Assembly: GCF_010091945.1 (NCBI RefSeq)
Contig: NZ_WVIE01000035.1
Span: 1 to 39,027, forward strand
Direction: 5' to 3'
DNA: 39,027 nucleotides
DNA from: Myxacorys almedinensis A
GTDB lineage: Bacteria; Cyanobacteriota; Cyanobacteriia; Leptolyngbyales; Leptolyngbyaceae
Shown: one piece after another, positions 17,556 through 25,463 of the stretch
Layout: every line of letters begins with the position of its first letter
Position numbering within the stretch: the stretch's first letter is position 1
Notes under the pieces: model-generated
The model's input: only the letters and a program-made list of their open reading frames with translations
What the model was told of the DNA's origin: nothing
The model's database searches: none
Translations under genes and position numbers: made by a program

Positions 17556-18041
17556 ATGAGCAATGATTCTTCGATCGTCAAAGTGGTGAGTAGAAGAATG
17601 GCTGGCGATCGCATTCGCAATATCGCCGATCGATTAAAGCAGGAAACAGCGTTGCAAATCAAAGCAACGTCTCGCATTTTAGGGGCAGCCGCTCAGATTT
17701 CAGAAAATCACGATCGGCTGATCAATGAAGTCGTTGAAATGGTGGAGGAGGATTTTGAGCAACACCCTCCAGCGAAAGGGATCAACGTGTTGACGATTGA
17801 GCAACTCAAGCATCGGTTTGGAACGTTAAATCAGGCAAAGGCGCATTTTGCTACGAAGGCAAACAGTTGGGCGTCTCTGGTTGAGAAGCTCAACGAGCCA
17901 ACGGCAACTCCACCTTCCCATCAAGATGAGGCGGCTGTTGATGCGCGATTGGCAGCAATCGAGAGTGATCTCAAAACATTACGAACGGATCTAAATCAGG
18001 CTTTGAGCCTATTAGACCTGATCTTGAAAAAGGTTTCCTAG
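17556..18041 (+). CDS. Unknown helical protein, partner of the 14-residue-repeat protein
   Basis: The function is not recognised. The 161-aa product is soluble and helical. It has a basic N-terminus (VVSRRMAGDRIRNIADRL), a central segment (PPAKGINVLTIEQLKHRFG, then AKAHFATKANSWASLVEKL), a Pro/Ser/Gln linker near 115-125, and a C-terminal heptad-like helix (ARLAAIESDLKTLRTDLN) that could pair with another coiled coil. GAGG (17547-17550) lies five bases before the ATG, and the gap from the upstream gene is only 9 bp, so the two are almost certainly one operon and their products may interact. There are no cysteines and no catalytic motif. No cotranscribed gene follows. Confidence 0.8.
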   Translation: MSNDSSIVKVVSRRMAGDRIRNIADRLKQETALQIKATSRILGAAAQISENHDRLINEVVEMVEEDFEQHPPAKGINVLTIEQLKHRFGTLNQAKAHFATKANSWASLVEKLNEPTATPPSHQDEAAVDARLAAIESDLKTLRTDLNQALSLLDLILKKVS

Positions 18042-18086
18042 AGCAGAGAACCGTGCTGCTTAATCAGCTTGGGTAATAAACAAGAC

Positions 18087-18272
18087 CTAATCTGACGGCT
18101 TTGATCGGCGGCAAACCTCAACCCAAGTCGAAACTACCCCCCCTGCCGCAATGATCAGCAACAGTTCTGTGCTCAACACAGTATTCACGTTCAACTCAGA
18201 CAACCCATTAAAGCCAGCCATGCCGAGAATGACACACCAAAAAAATAACGTTGATCTCTGAAATTTCAGCAT
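18087..18272 (-). CDS. Small two-helix membrane protein
   Basis: The 61-aa product has two hydrophobic segments, STLFFWCVILGMAGF and LLLIIAAGGVVSTW, joined by a short polar loop, and a basic C-terminus (CRRSKPSD). No family is recognised. It lies directly after the CPBP protease gene on the same strand. A GTG at 18287 would make it overlap that gene by 11 bp; the ATG at 18272 leaves a 4-bp gap and begins MLKFQRSTLF. Neither start has a good Shine-Dalgarno. Tight linkage suggests joint transcription with the protease. Confidence 0.6.
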   Translation of the reverse strand: MLKFQRSTLFFWCVILGMAGFNGLSELNVNTVLSTELLLIIAAGGVVSTWVEVCRRSKPSD

Positions 18273-18276
18273 TCGC

Positions 18277-19836
18277 TTAAGCGCCACTTCCGCCGAGTAA
18301 AAACAGCGTCACTAGTGTGCCGCTATTCCACAGCGCATGTAACAAAATCGATGCCATCAAATTTTGAGTCCGGGTGTAGACAAACCCCAGAATAATGCCC
18401 AACGTCATCAGCGGCAACACTTCTGAGAGACTGAGATGCACCACAGCAAAGATTAAACTACTGAGCAGAATCGATTGCCACGTTGAAAAATATTTAGTGA
18501 GAGACGAGAGCAGAAAGCCTCGAAAAAAGGTTTCCTCAAACAACGGAGCCGCGATCGCGGCGGTTGCCAAAAAAATCATCAGCGCGATCGGATCGCGACC
18601 CTCTAGCGCCACCGACAAAATTGGATTGCTGCCGCCCCGCCCTTGCCAGATCAAGCTGTTGACCCACGACACCGCCACCACGAGCGGATACGCTGCCGCA
18701 TAGCCGCCCAATCCCCACCAAAACCAGTTGCCCCGCAAACTAAAGCGGAACCAGCCTTCTGGCAACGGAAGGAACGATCGGATCGACCCATACAAAACGC
18801 CCAAGCCCCCCGCCGCCAGCAGCACGTACGTCGAGAGCGACAACAGCGATTTTTCGCGCACAGAAAAGGCAGCCGACTCTATATGAAAGACGGATTGAGC
18901 AATGCCCAAGCCAATCGGCAACAGCAGCGCGCCAATCAGAACTTGTCCGACAAAAAAGAAGCCCACAATCAACACTTGCCAGATAATTTCCCAATCCCAC
19001 GGAACTGCCCACGTCACAGCATCCGTTCCGGCAAGCAGGGCTTGTTTTCCTCTAATAGCGCGTTGAGCAATCAGAAAAATCAGCACACCGATGCCGATCA
19101 CTATCGCGATCGCCGGAACGGCATTTGCCCCTGCCCACTTTAGAAATGCCTGTTGTGCGGATTGTTGCTGCACCGTCCGCAGTTGAGCGAGATCCTCGGA
19201 GCGCTGCTGGAGGTCGTAAAGTTTTGCGAGTCCCTGGTAGCGAAACCACCCGTTGAGGTTTTGTTTGAGAATCGGTTCGGCTTTGGGCGAAATTTTTGCA
19301 GGCTTGCTCCACAGGTCGCTCAGAACCGACGCTGTGTTTTGAATAGAAGTTGAGACCGGACGTTGATTCAACGTTGAGCGCACCGTTCGCGGGGGTTCTG
19401 GCACAGGATCAATCGCAGATGGCACGCTCTTAAGCTGTGACCACGTTGCGATCGCAGCCGCTACTTGATTTTCTTGGGCTTGCAGCACCCCGATTCGCAC
19501 ATCTAGCTCATTGAGCAACGACTGCTGCTGTCGCAATTGCGCCGTCGCCATCGGGCTGCTGGGGTCGTCTATGCGAGAGTGCAGAGTTGCGATCGCGCCT
19601 TCCGTTGATTTGCGTGTTTTTTGGTAAGCCTCTAGTGCGGTTTGCACCGGTTTTTCCCCAGACCCATTGAGTTGCTGTGCGCCCTGCCATTCCGACGCTT
19701 GTAGCAATAGATCCGTCTCGTAGAGCGTTAAGCGGCTTTGAAATTGCGGCTGATTCCAGCTTTCAAACAAACTGAGGAATACGGAAGCTGCCGCAACCAG
19801 GGTCAAAAGCCCTAGAAAGATTCGCTTAGCTGTCAT
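18277..19836 (-). CDS. CPBP (CAAX-like) intramembrane metalloprotease
   Basis: The C-terminal half carries the CPBP family motifs: EETFFRGFLLSSL (the EExxxR glutamates), FAVVHLSL (metal-binding His) and ILLHALWNSG (second His). These residues sit in the membrane, and bacterial members cleave or modify membrane proteins, peptides or immunity factors; the substrate here is unknown. From the chosen ATG the 519-aa protein has a first helix (about 5-22), a large extracytoplasmic region (about 25-235) with heptad-like Gln-rich stretches, and then at least six more helices. That large insert before the protease domain is a form I recall from cyanobacteria. The frame is open to 20001, but those 55 residues are not hydrophobic or conserved-looking, so ATG 19836 (MTAKRIFLGLL) is used. 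Confidence 0.88.
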   Translation of the reverse strand: MTAKRIFLGLLTLVAAASVFLSLFESWNQPQFQSRLTLYETDLLLQASEWQGAQQLNGSGEKPVQTALEAYQKTRKSTEGAIATLHSRIDDPSSPMATAQLRQQQSLLNELDVRIGVLQAQENQVAAAIATWSQLKSVPSAIDPVPEPPRTVRSTLNQRPVSTSIQNTASVLSDLWSKPAKISPKAEPILKQNLNGWFRYQGLAKLYDLQQRSEDLAQLRTVQQQSAQQAFLKWAGANAVPAIAIVIGIGVLIFLIAQRAIRGKQALLAGTDAVTWAVPWDWEIIWQVLIVGFFFVGQVLIGALLLPIGLGIAQSVFHIESAAFSVREKSLLSLSTYVLLAAGGLGVLYGSIRSFLPLPEGWFRFSLRGNWFWWGLGGYAAAYPLVVAVSWVNSLIWQGRGGSNPILSVALEGRDPIALMIFLATAAIAAPLFEETFFRGFLLSSLTKYFSTWQSILLSSLIFAVVHLSLSEVLPLMTLGIILGFVYTRTQNLMASILLHALWNSGTLVTLFLLGGSGA

Positions 19837-20326
19837 GGATCTACCTGTGCCTACATGTCTCTGAGCATTTACGTTAGCACGGGATGAATAAGAGTGAAGG
19901 ACAACAGTAGCGGCTCTTAAGTATGATTCGCTTTGACAGCAAGGGCGATTGTTCCGATTTCTCAATACACTTGGCGGCAGTGATGTAGAAATCCGTGTCA
20001 AAACTAAGCCTGGGTCTAGTTCTCAGGCTCAAACAAAGGTTGTCACTGTCTAGAATCGAGAAGCTTGTGCGATCGCATCTCTATGCAAAGCATTGGTATA
20101 TAAAAGCTCAATCTGAACGGCTCTATTGGATTATGAATGGTTTGCAGGCATCCGCGATCTCTGAATTTGCTGAATCTTCGGAGAAGCGCTTCTCAATCGC
20201 TCTAAACTCGTTCCTAAAACCTTCTAGAGAACAGCAGGCTCGACTCCCACAGATCTACACACATCCAAATCACGGTAGAATCATTCTGACTTTTGCCCCA
20301 ATCTAGAAAAACAGGGAGGAACCCGT
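19837..20326. other. 490-bp divergent intergenic region without a convincing gene
   Basis: This separates the CPBP protease (-) from the histidine phosphatase (+) and should hold both promoters. A 103-codon open frame at 19995-20306 (GTG start, no Shine-Dalgarno, irregular composition) crosses it; I regard it as chance. No strong -35/-10 pair or palindrome stood out. Confidence 0.4.
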
Positions 20327-21655
20327 TTGAGTACTCGCGTTATTTTGGTGCGCCACGGAGAGAGCAGCTACAACGCAGAACGCCGAGTTCAGGGGCATTG
20401 TGACTTATCATCCCTCACCGACAAGGGCGAAGCTATGGCAACTCAGGTTGCAACCGCCCTCCAAGAATTAACGTTTGATGCCGTGTATAGCAGCCCCCTG
20501 CAACGGGCAAAACGAACCGCAGAAATTATTCTGTCAGGCTTAACCACTCCGCCTCCCCTGCAAACCACCGATGACTTGAAAGAGATTAGCTTACCTTTGT
20601 GGGAAGGCTTGCCGTTTACAGAGGTCGAAGCGAAGTATCCGGACGAGTTTCAAGATTGGAAAGATCAGCCCCACAAGCTGAAAATGACGCTCCCGGATGG
20701 CACCGAATTCTTTCCGATCGCGGCTCTCTTTGAGCAAGCCCGGCGATTTTGGCAAACCTTGCTCTCTGACCATGCCGGACAATCGATTTTAGTCGTTGCC
20801 CATAGCGGCATTAATCGCTCGTTGATTTACAGCGCCATTTCGCTGCAACCTGAGCATTATCACCGCTTCCAAATTTCAAATTGTGGTATCAGCATCCTCA
20901 ATTTTGCGGGCGAGTTGGGGCAACCTGTTCAGATCGAATCGCTCAATATGACCTCTCATCTAGGGGAGGCGCTCCCCAATCTCAGACCAAAACACCAAGG
21001 TCCGAGGCTGCTTTTGGTGCGTCATGGCGAAACGGAGTGGAATCGCCAAGGGCGTTTTCAGGGACAAATTGATGTGCCGCTCAATGACAACGGACGCCAC
21101 CAAGCCGAGCAAGCCGGGGAATTTCTCAAGTCTGTCCCCATCGACTATGCGGTAACTAGCTCTATGTCTCGCCCCAGAGAAACCGCAGAGATTATTCTCA
21201 AGCATCATCCTGGCGTGCCGTTAGCCCTACGAGAGGATCTACGCGAAATTAGCCATGGGTTGTGGGAAGGCAAGTTTGAAGCCGAAATTGAGCAGAGCTA
21301 TCCGGGGCTGCTTCATCAGTGGCAGCTTCATCCTGAAACGGTGCAAATGCCAGAAGGCGAAAACTTGCAGCAGGTTTGGGAGCGTGCGATCGCAGGGTGG
21401 AATGCGATCGTTCAAGCTTATTCGGGGCAACCCTGCACGGTGATGGTCGTGGCTCACGATGCCATCAACAAAGCCATTCTGTGCCACGTCTCAGGACTCG
21501 GAGCCGAATCGTTTTGGAACTTTAAGCAGGGCAACGGAGCCGTCAGCGTCATCGACTACCCAACTGGAGAAACCAGCGCACCGATGCTGATGAGCATGAA
21601 TATTACGACCCACCTGGGCAGTGTTTTGGATAAGACGGCTGCCGGAGCGCTGTAG
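20327..21655 (+). CDS. Two-domain histidine phosphatase (phosphoglycerate-mutase-like)
   Basis: The 442-aa protein is a tandem of two histidine phosphatase domains, and both look catalytically complete. Domain 1 (about 1-215) has LVRHGESSYN (His10), LKEISLPLWEG and VVAHSGINRS. Domain 2 (about 228-435) has LLVRHGETEWN, LREISHGLWEG and VVAHDAINKA. The reaction runs through a phosphohistidine intermediate. Substrates in this family range from phosphoglycerate to phosphoserine and sugar phosphates, and the sequence does not decide among them. A cyanobacterial member was reported as phosphoserine phosphatase, but I cannot say this is its orthologue. The start is TTG, fixed by a strong Shine-Dalgarno GGGAGGA (20314-20320) six bases upstream. 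It may be cotranscribed with the next gene, 71 bp away. Confidence 0.92.
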   Translation: MSTRVILVRHGESSYNAERRVQGHCDLSSLTDKGEAMATQVATALQELTFDAVYSSPLQRAKRTAEIILSGLTTPPPLQTTDDLKEISLPLWEGLPFTEVEAKYPDEFQDWKDQPHKLKMTLPDGTEFFPIAALFEQARRFWQTLLSDHAGQSILVVAHSGINRSLIYSAISLQPEHYHRFQISNCGISILNFAGELGQPVQIESLNMTSHLGEALPNLRPKHQGPRLLLVRHGETEWNRQGRFQGQIDVPLNDNGRHQAEQAGEFLKSVPIDYAVTSSMSRPRETAEIILKHHPGVPLALREDLREISHGLWEGKFEAEIEQSYPGLLHQWQLHPETVQMPEGENLQQVWERAIAGWNAIVQAYSGQPCTVMVVAHDAINKAILCHVSGLGAESFWNFKQGNGAVSVIDYPTGETSAPMLMSMNITTHLGSVLDKTAAGAL

Positions 21656-21726
21656 TAACCGTCATTGTAGGAGTCTAGGTTGGGGTCTAGGGCTGAGTTT
21701 CTGGCGCGTTTTGTATCGTTAGGTTT

Positions 21727-22992
21727 ATGTTGTCTCTTCTCCAGCAAGTTCGGCTGCTCGACCCGGTGGCAAACACCGATCAGATTGCGGATGTCTTAAT
21801 CGAGGATGGTGTGATTCGCGCCATTGCACCTCATCTTTCCGAGGTTCCCGCCGAGGCTCAGGTTCGCTCGTGCCAAGGATTAGTTTTAGCGCCCGGTCTA
21901 GTCGATCTCTACAGCCATAGCGGAGAGCCAGGATTTGAAGAACGCGAAACGCTCGACTCGTTGATGCAAGCTGCGATCGCGGGCGGCTTCACCCGGATCA
22001 ATCTCCTCCCCGATACTCACCCTGCGATCGATAATCCAACCACCGTTGCCTGGATCGCCAGCAAAGTTGGCTCTGCTCCTCACCTTAGCTGCTGGGCAGC
22101 GCTCACGGTTGATACCCAAGCTCAGCACATGACCGAGTTGCGCGACCTTGCCAACGCTGGGATCACAGGATTTAGCGACGGCAAGCCCATTACCAACTTC
22201 AGTCTTCTGCGACGGCTTCTAGAATACTGTCAGCCCCTCCAGAAGCCAATTGCCCTGTGGGCATGGGAACCAGAATTAGCCGGAATGGGGGTTGCCCGTG
22301 AAGGGGTCAACGCTTTGCGCTTCGGCTTGTCGGGTGTTCCAGCGATCGCAGAAACCGCCCCCCTCGCTGCCCTGTTGGAATGTGTAGCAGAAATCGGGAC
22401 GCCCGTTCATCTGATGCGAATCTCCACGGCTCGTAGTGTGGAATTGATCCGGCTTGCAAAGGCGCGCGCTGTGCCGATCACGGCTAGCACAACCTGGATG
22501 CATCTCCTGCTAGATACAGATGCCCTCGCCAGATATGATCCCCAACTTCGGCTCGATCCACCTTTGGGAAATAGTGTCGATCGCGCTGCGATCGCACAAG
22601 CCGTCAAAGACGGAGTGATCGATGCGATCGCGGTGGATCACAGCCCCTACACCTACGAAGAAAAAACGGTTTCTTTTGGCGAAGCGCCCGCCGGTGCGAT
22701 CGGTCTTGAACTAGCCCTACCCCTGCTGTGGCAAGCCTTTGTTGCTACCGGGCAATGGTCTGCACTAGAGTTGTGGCGCGCGCTCAGTTCTCGTCCCCTG
22801 GAATGTTTAGGTCAAAAACCAAGCGCCTTGCATCCCCTTGCCAAACCTGCACCCTCGCCAGCCGCCGAACTGGTCTTATTTGATCCCGATCAGACCTGGG
22901 TTACTAAACCTCAGTCCCTTAAGTCGCTGTCAGACAACACCGTCTGGCTAAACAAAACACTGACTGGGCGGGTTCTACAGGTCTGGACGTGA
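21727..22992 (+). CDS. Dihydroorotase-like protein lacking key metal ligands
   Basis: The 421-aa protein is an amidohydrolase of the dihydroorotase family by overall sequence: GLVLAPGLVD, GGFTRINLLPDT, AGITGFSDGKPI, DGVIDAIAVDHSPYT. However, the usual D-x-H-x-H-x-R motif reads D60-L-Y-S-H-S-G66, so the first metal His and the substrate-binding Arg are lost. The HAED segment is replaced by LWAWEPE, and the HxxH pair reads H229-L-M-R232. With three metal ligands missing it is unlikely to hydrolyse dihydroorotate. Non-catalytic dihydroorotase-like subunits that support aspartate transcarbamoylase are known in some bacteria (PyrX/PyrC' type), which is the likeliest role. It is convergent with lepB, 38 bp away. 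Confidence 0.85.
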   Translation: MLSLLQQVRLLDPVANTDQIADVLIEDGVIRAIAPHLSEVPAEAQVRSCQGLVLAPGLVDLYSHSGEPGFEERETLDSLMQAAIAGGFTRINLLPDTHPAIDNPTTVAWIASKVGSAPHLSCWAALTVDTQAQHMTELRDLANAGITGFSDGKPITNFSLLRRLLEYCQPLQKPIALWAWEPELAGMGVAREGVNALRFGLSGVPAIAETAPLAALLECVAEIGTPVHLMRISTARSVELIRLAKARAVPITASTTWMHLLLDTDALARYDPQLRLDPPLGNSVDRAAIAQAVKDGVIDAIAVDHSPYTYEEKTVSFGEAPAGAIGLELALPLLWQAFVATGQWSALELWRALSSRPLECLGQKPSALHPLAKPAPSPAAELVLFDPDQTWVTKPQSLKSLSDNTVWLNKTLTGRVLQVWT

Positions 22993-23030
22993 TCTTAGGG
23001 TTTTGGGGCTACCGTTTAGAGCTAGTTTTT

Positions 23031-23624
23031 CTAATATTCCGGTCTTGGCACAATTTCCCCAAGGCGATCGGGAGGCCAAAACCTTACCACAGCGCGACCG
23101 ATAATCTTCTCGCGAGGGACAAATCCCCAATAGTGGCTGTCGTAGCTGTTGTTGCGATTGTCTCCTAGCACCAAGTAAGAATTTTCTGGAATGACCGATG
23201 GGCCCCACTGATATTGGGGGGCTTCGTCTTTCCCAATGTAGTCTTCTCGTAAGACCTGATCATTGACATACACTCGCCCGCCCTTAACCTCGATTTTGTC
23301 GCCCGGTAGCCCAATCACTCGCTTGATAAACGCATCATGAAAGTTTTGCTTCTCCAACGTTGCGGTCGGTGAAAAAACAACCACATCGCCCCGTTGAGGA
23401 TTCTTAAAGCGGTAGCCAAGCTTATCAATAATTAGCCGATCATTGATTTGCAAGGTTGGCAGCATCGAGCCAGAGGGAATGTATCGGGCTTCTGCCACAA
23501 ATTGGCGAATGCCGATCGCTAGTACCGCACTTAGCCCAATGGTCTTAAGCCCCTCAAGCCAAGGATTTTCGCCCTTGGAAGCTGAGGTGTCATTTTTCGG
23601 TGCTGGGTTTTCTACACGAGCCAT
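23031..23624 (-). CDS. lepB: Signal peptidase I
   Basis: LepB removes signal peptides from exported proteins at the outer face of the plasma or thylakoid membrane. The 197-aa protein has a single membrane anchor (about 28-44), the catalytic Ser53 in [10 protein letters not shown], the general-base Lys101 in [11 protein letters not shown], and the family box [14 protein letters not shown]. The Ser-Lys dyad is complete. The N-terminal 20 residues are hydrophilic. It lies between the two dihydroorotase-family genes, on the opposite strand, with its start 168 bp from the plus-strand start of the second. No Shine-Dalgarno is visible before the ATG. Confidence 0.95.
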   Translation of the reverse strand: MARVENPAPKNDTSASKGENPWLEGLKTIGLSAVLAIGIRQFVAEARYIPSGSMLPTLQINDRLIIDKLGYRFKNPQRGDVVVFSPTATLEKQNFHDAFIKRVIGLPGDKIEVKGGRVYVNDQVLREDYIGKDEAPQYQWGPSVIPENSYLVLGDNRNNSYDSHYWGFVPREKIIGRAVVRFWPPDRLGEIVPRPEY

Positions 23625-23792
23625 AAGATATTAATGAAAACAAGTAGAGATTGAGGTCACGATCGCGTTTGTCTAGTTTAATCTACACGCAAGTCAATCG
23701 ACTTTCAGTAGTGTAACGATGATTTATTTAGGTTGTTCAAGACCGCGCCTCTGTAGTCTAAACTGAATAACCATCGATCGCTCGTTTTAATT

Positions 23793-25115
23793 ATGTCTGC
23801 GTCATCTCTGCTGATCCGCCATGCACAGATTTTGCTTCCATCAGGAGAATTTATTTTAGGGGATGTGGAAATTCGGTCGGGCAAAATTGTTCGAGTTGGA
23901 GACCTGCTAACGCCGCCAGAAAATGCAACTACTCTGATTGACGCAACGGGCTTAACTTTGTTGCCAGGAGTAATCGATCCGCAGGTTCATTTTAGAGAGC
24001 CAGGGCTAGAGCACAAAGAGGATCTCTTCACCGCAAGCTGTGCCTGTGTGCGGGGCGGCGTGACATCGTTTCTAGAAATGCCGAATACGCGACCGCTCAC
24101 CACCACCCAAGCCGCGTTAGATGACAAGCTAAAACGCGCCTCTGAGAAATGCTTGGCAAATTATGGCTTTTTTGTGGGCGCAACGGCAGAAAACTTGCCC
24201 GATTTGCTCAGCGCAACCCCCACGCCAGGGATCAAGATTTTTATGGGATCAATGCACGGTGACTTGCTAGTCGATGAAGAGTCGGCATTAGATCCCATTT
24301 TTGCCACAGGAGAGCGGCTCATTGCTGTCCATGCTGAAGACCAGACTCGGATTCGCGATCGCCGCTCCCAATTTACTGGCATCAGCGATCCTGCCGTTCA
24401 CTCGCAGATCCAAGATAATCAAGCGGCTCTCAACGCGACTCAGTTAGCGCTAAAGCTTTCCAAGAAATATCAGCGTCGCTTGCACATTCTGCATATGTCT
24501 ACGGCTGAAGAAGCAGAGTTACTGCGCCGCGAGAAACCCGTTTGGGTGACTGCCGAAGTGACGCCGCAGCACCTACTGCTCAACATCAATGATTATGAAA
24601 AGCTTGGTTCGCTGTTGCAAATGAATCCGCCGATTCGCTCACCCCATGATAATGAAGTGCTTTGGCAAGCGCTTCGCGATGGCGTGATTGATTTTATCGC
24701 CACCGATCATGCCCCTCACACGCTCGCAGAAAAAGCCCAACCCTATCCCAACAGCCCTTCTGGAATGCCGGGGGTCGAAACCTCTCTAGCGTTGATGTTG
24801 ACCCAAGCCAAACAAGGGCGCTGTACCGTTGCCCAGGTTGCGAACTGGATGTCTGCGGCGGTGGCGAAGGCTTATCAAATTCCCAACAAAGGATTAATCG
24901 AGCCAGGATATGATGCTGATTTAGTTTTGGTAGATTTGGAAAATGATCATCCTGTGCAGCGGGAGGACATTGTGACCAAGTGCGGATGGAGTCCATTTGA
25001 GGGCTGGAATCTAACTGGGTGGGCACAAATCACGATCGTGGGTGGGCAGGTCGCGTACGATCGCGGCACGCTAAACACAAATGTTCGAGGTCAAGCTTTG
25101 CAGTTTGGCTCGTAA
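23793..25115 (+). CDS. pyrC: Dihydroorotase
   Basis: PyrC closes carbamoyl aspartate to dihydroorotate, the third step of pyrimidine synthesis, in the cytoplasm. The 440-aa length and motifs fit the amidohydrolase form: D62-P-Q-V-H-F-R-E-P-G, EMPNTRPLT, GIKIFMGS with Lys148 (candidate carboxylated lysine), VHAEDQ (His180), LHILHMST (His231, His234), and FIATDHAPHT with the catalytic Asp305. The first His of the usual HxH is Gln64. I recall this QxH variant from dihydroorotases of Bacteroidetes, so it does not imply inactivity. It is the likely functional enzyme of the two in this window. An allantoinase or hydantoinase identity cannot be fully excluded by eye. Confidence 0.88.
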   Translation: MSASSLLIRHAQILLPSGEFILGDVEIRSGKIVRVGDLLTPPENATTLIDATGLTLLPGVIDPQVHFREPGLEHKEDLFTASCACVRGGVTSFLEMPNTRPLTTTQAALDDKLKRASEKCLANYGFFVGATAENLPDLLSATPTPGIKIFMGSMHGDLLVDEESALDPIFATGERLIAVHAEDQTRIRDRRSQFTGISDPAVHSQIQDNQAALNATQLALKLSKKYQRRLHILHMSTAEEAELLRREKPVWVTAEVTPQHLLLNINDYEKLGSLLQMNPPIRSPHDNEVLWQALRDGVIDFIATDHAPHTLAEKAQPYPNSPSGMPGVETSLALMLTQAKQGRCTVAQVANWMSAAVAKAYQIPNKGLIEPGYDADLVLVDLENDHPVQREDIVTKCGWSPFEGWNLTGWAQITIVGGQVAYDRGTLNTNVRGQALQFGS

Positions 25116-25132
25116 GACGCGACTCATTCTTT

Positions 25133-25160
25133 GGCTCAAATCCATCGGCTCAAATCCATG
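25133..25160. repeat. 14-bp tandem duplication
   Basis: GGCTCAAATCCATC at 25133-25146 is followed immediately by GGCTCAAATCCATG at 25147-25160, differing only in the last base. It lies in the 3' flank of pyrC. Confidence 0.6.
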
Positions 25161-25211
25161 GGTGCATCAGAGCCACCCCATTTGCGTTAAAACCCGCCTT
25201 AATAATCCAAT

Positions 25212-25253
25212 AGGTTTTGAAACTCGATGTCCTAAAAGCTAGTCTCAAAACCT
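25212..25253. terminator. Long hairpin between pyrC and tRNA-Arg
   Basis: AGGTTTTGAAACT (25212-25224) pairs with AGTCTCAAAACCT (25241-25253): 13 positions with one mismatch and a 16-nt loop. It sits 96 bp after the pyrC stop and 10 bp beyond the 3' end of the minus-strand tRNA, so it could terminate either transcript. Neither side has a strong T run. Confidence 0.45.
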
Positions 25254-25262
25254 GTTCGCTAA

Positions 25263-25335
25263 CGAGCATGGAGGGATTCGAACCCCCGACCCTTAGAACC
25301 GGAATCTAATGCTCTATCCACTGAGCTACATGCCC
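25263..25335 (-). tRNA. tRNA-Arg(CCG)
   Basis: The 73-nt cloverleaf folds cleanly: acceptor stem GGGCATG/CATGCTC with one G-T pair, D arm GCTC/GAGC, anticodon stem TTAGA/TCTAA with loop TTCCGGT, five-base variable loop GGGTC, T arm GGGGG/CCCTC with loop TTCGAAT, and discriminator G. The anticodon is CCG, reading the arginine codon CGG. The 3' CCA is not encoded, so it must be added enzymatically. Confidence 0.95.
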
Positions 25336-25463
25336 TTACGCTGCAAAGTATAGCACACCCAAATCAGCCCCTTGCCTTCGGGTGCGGAATTGGGCTGAAA
25401 CTCGCAGTCAACTACAGTCCGTAGGGTTTGAATTTTGACTGCAAGTTCCAGGCTAATCATGGG

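Noticed and set aside
19995-20306. 103-codon open frame between the CPBP protease and the histidine phosphatase
   Set aside because: GTG start without Shine-Dalgarno, uneven composition, no recognisable domain, and it fills a region that must hold two promoters.
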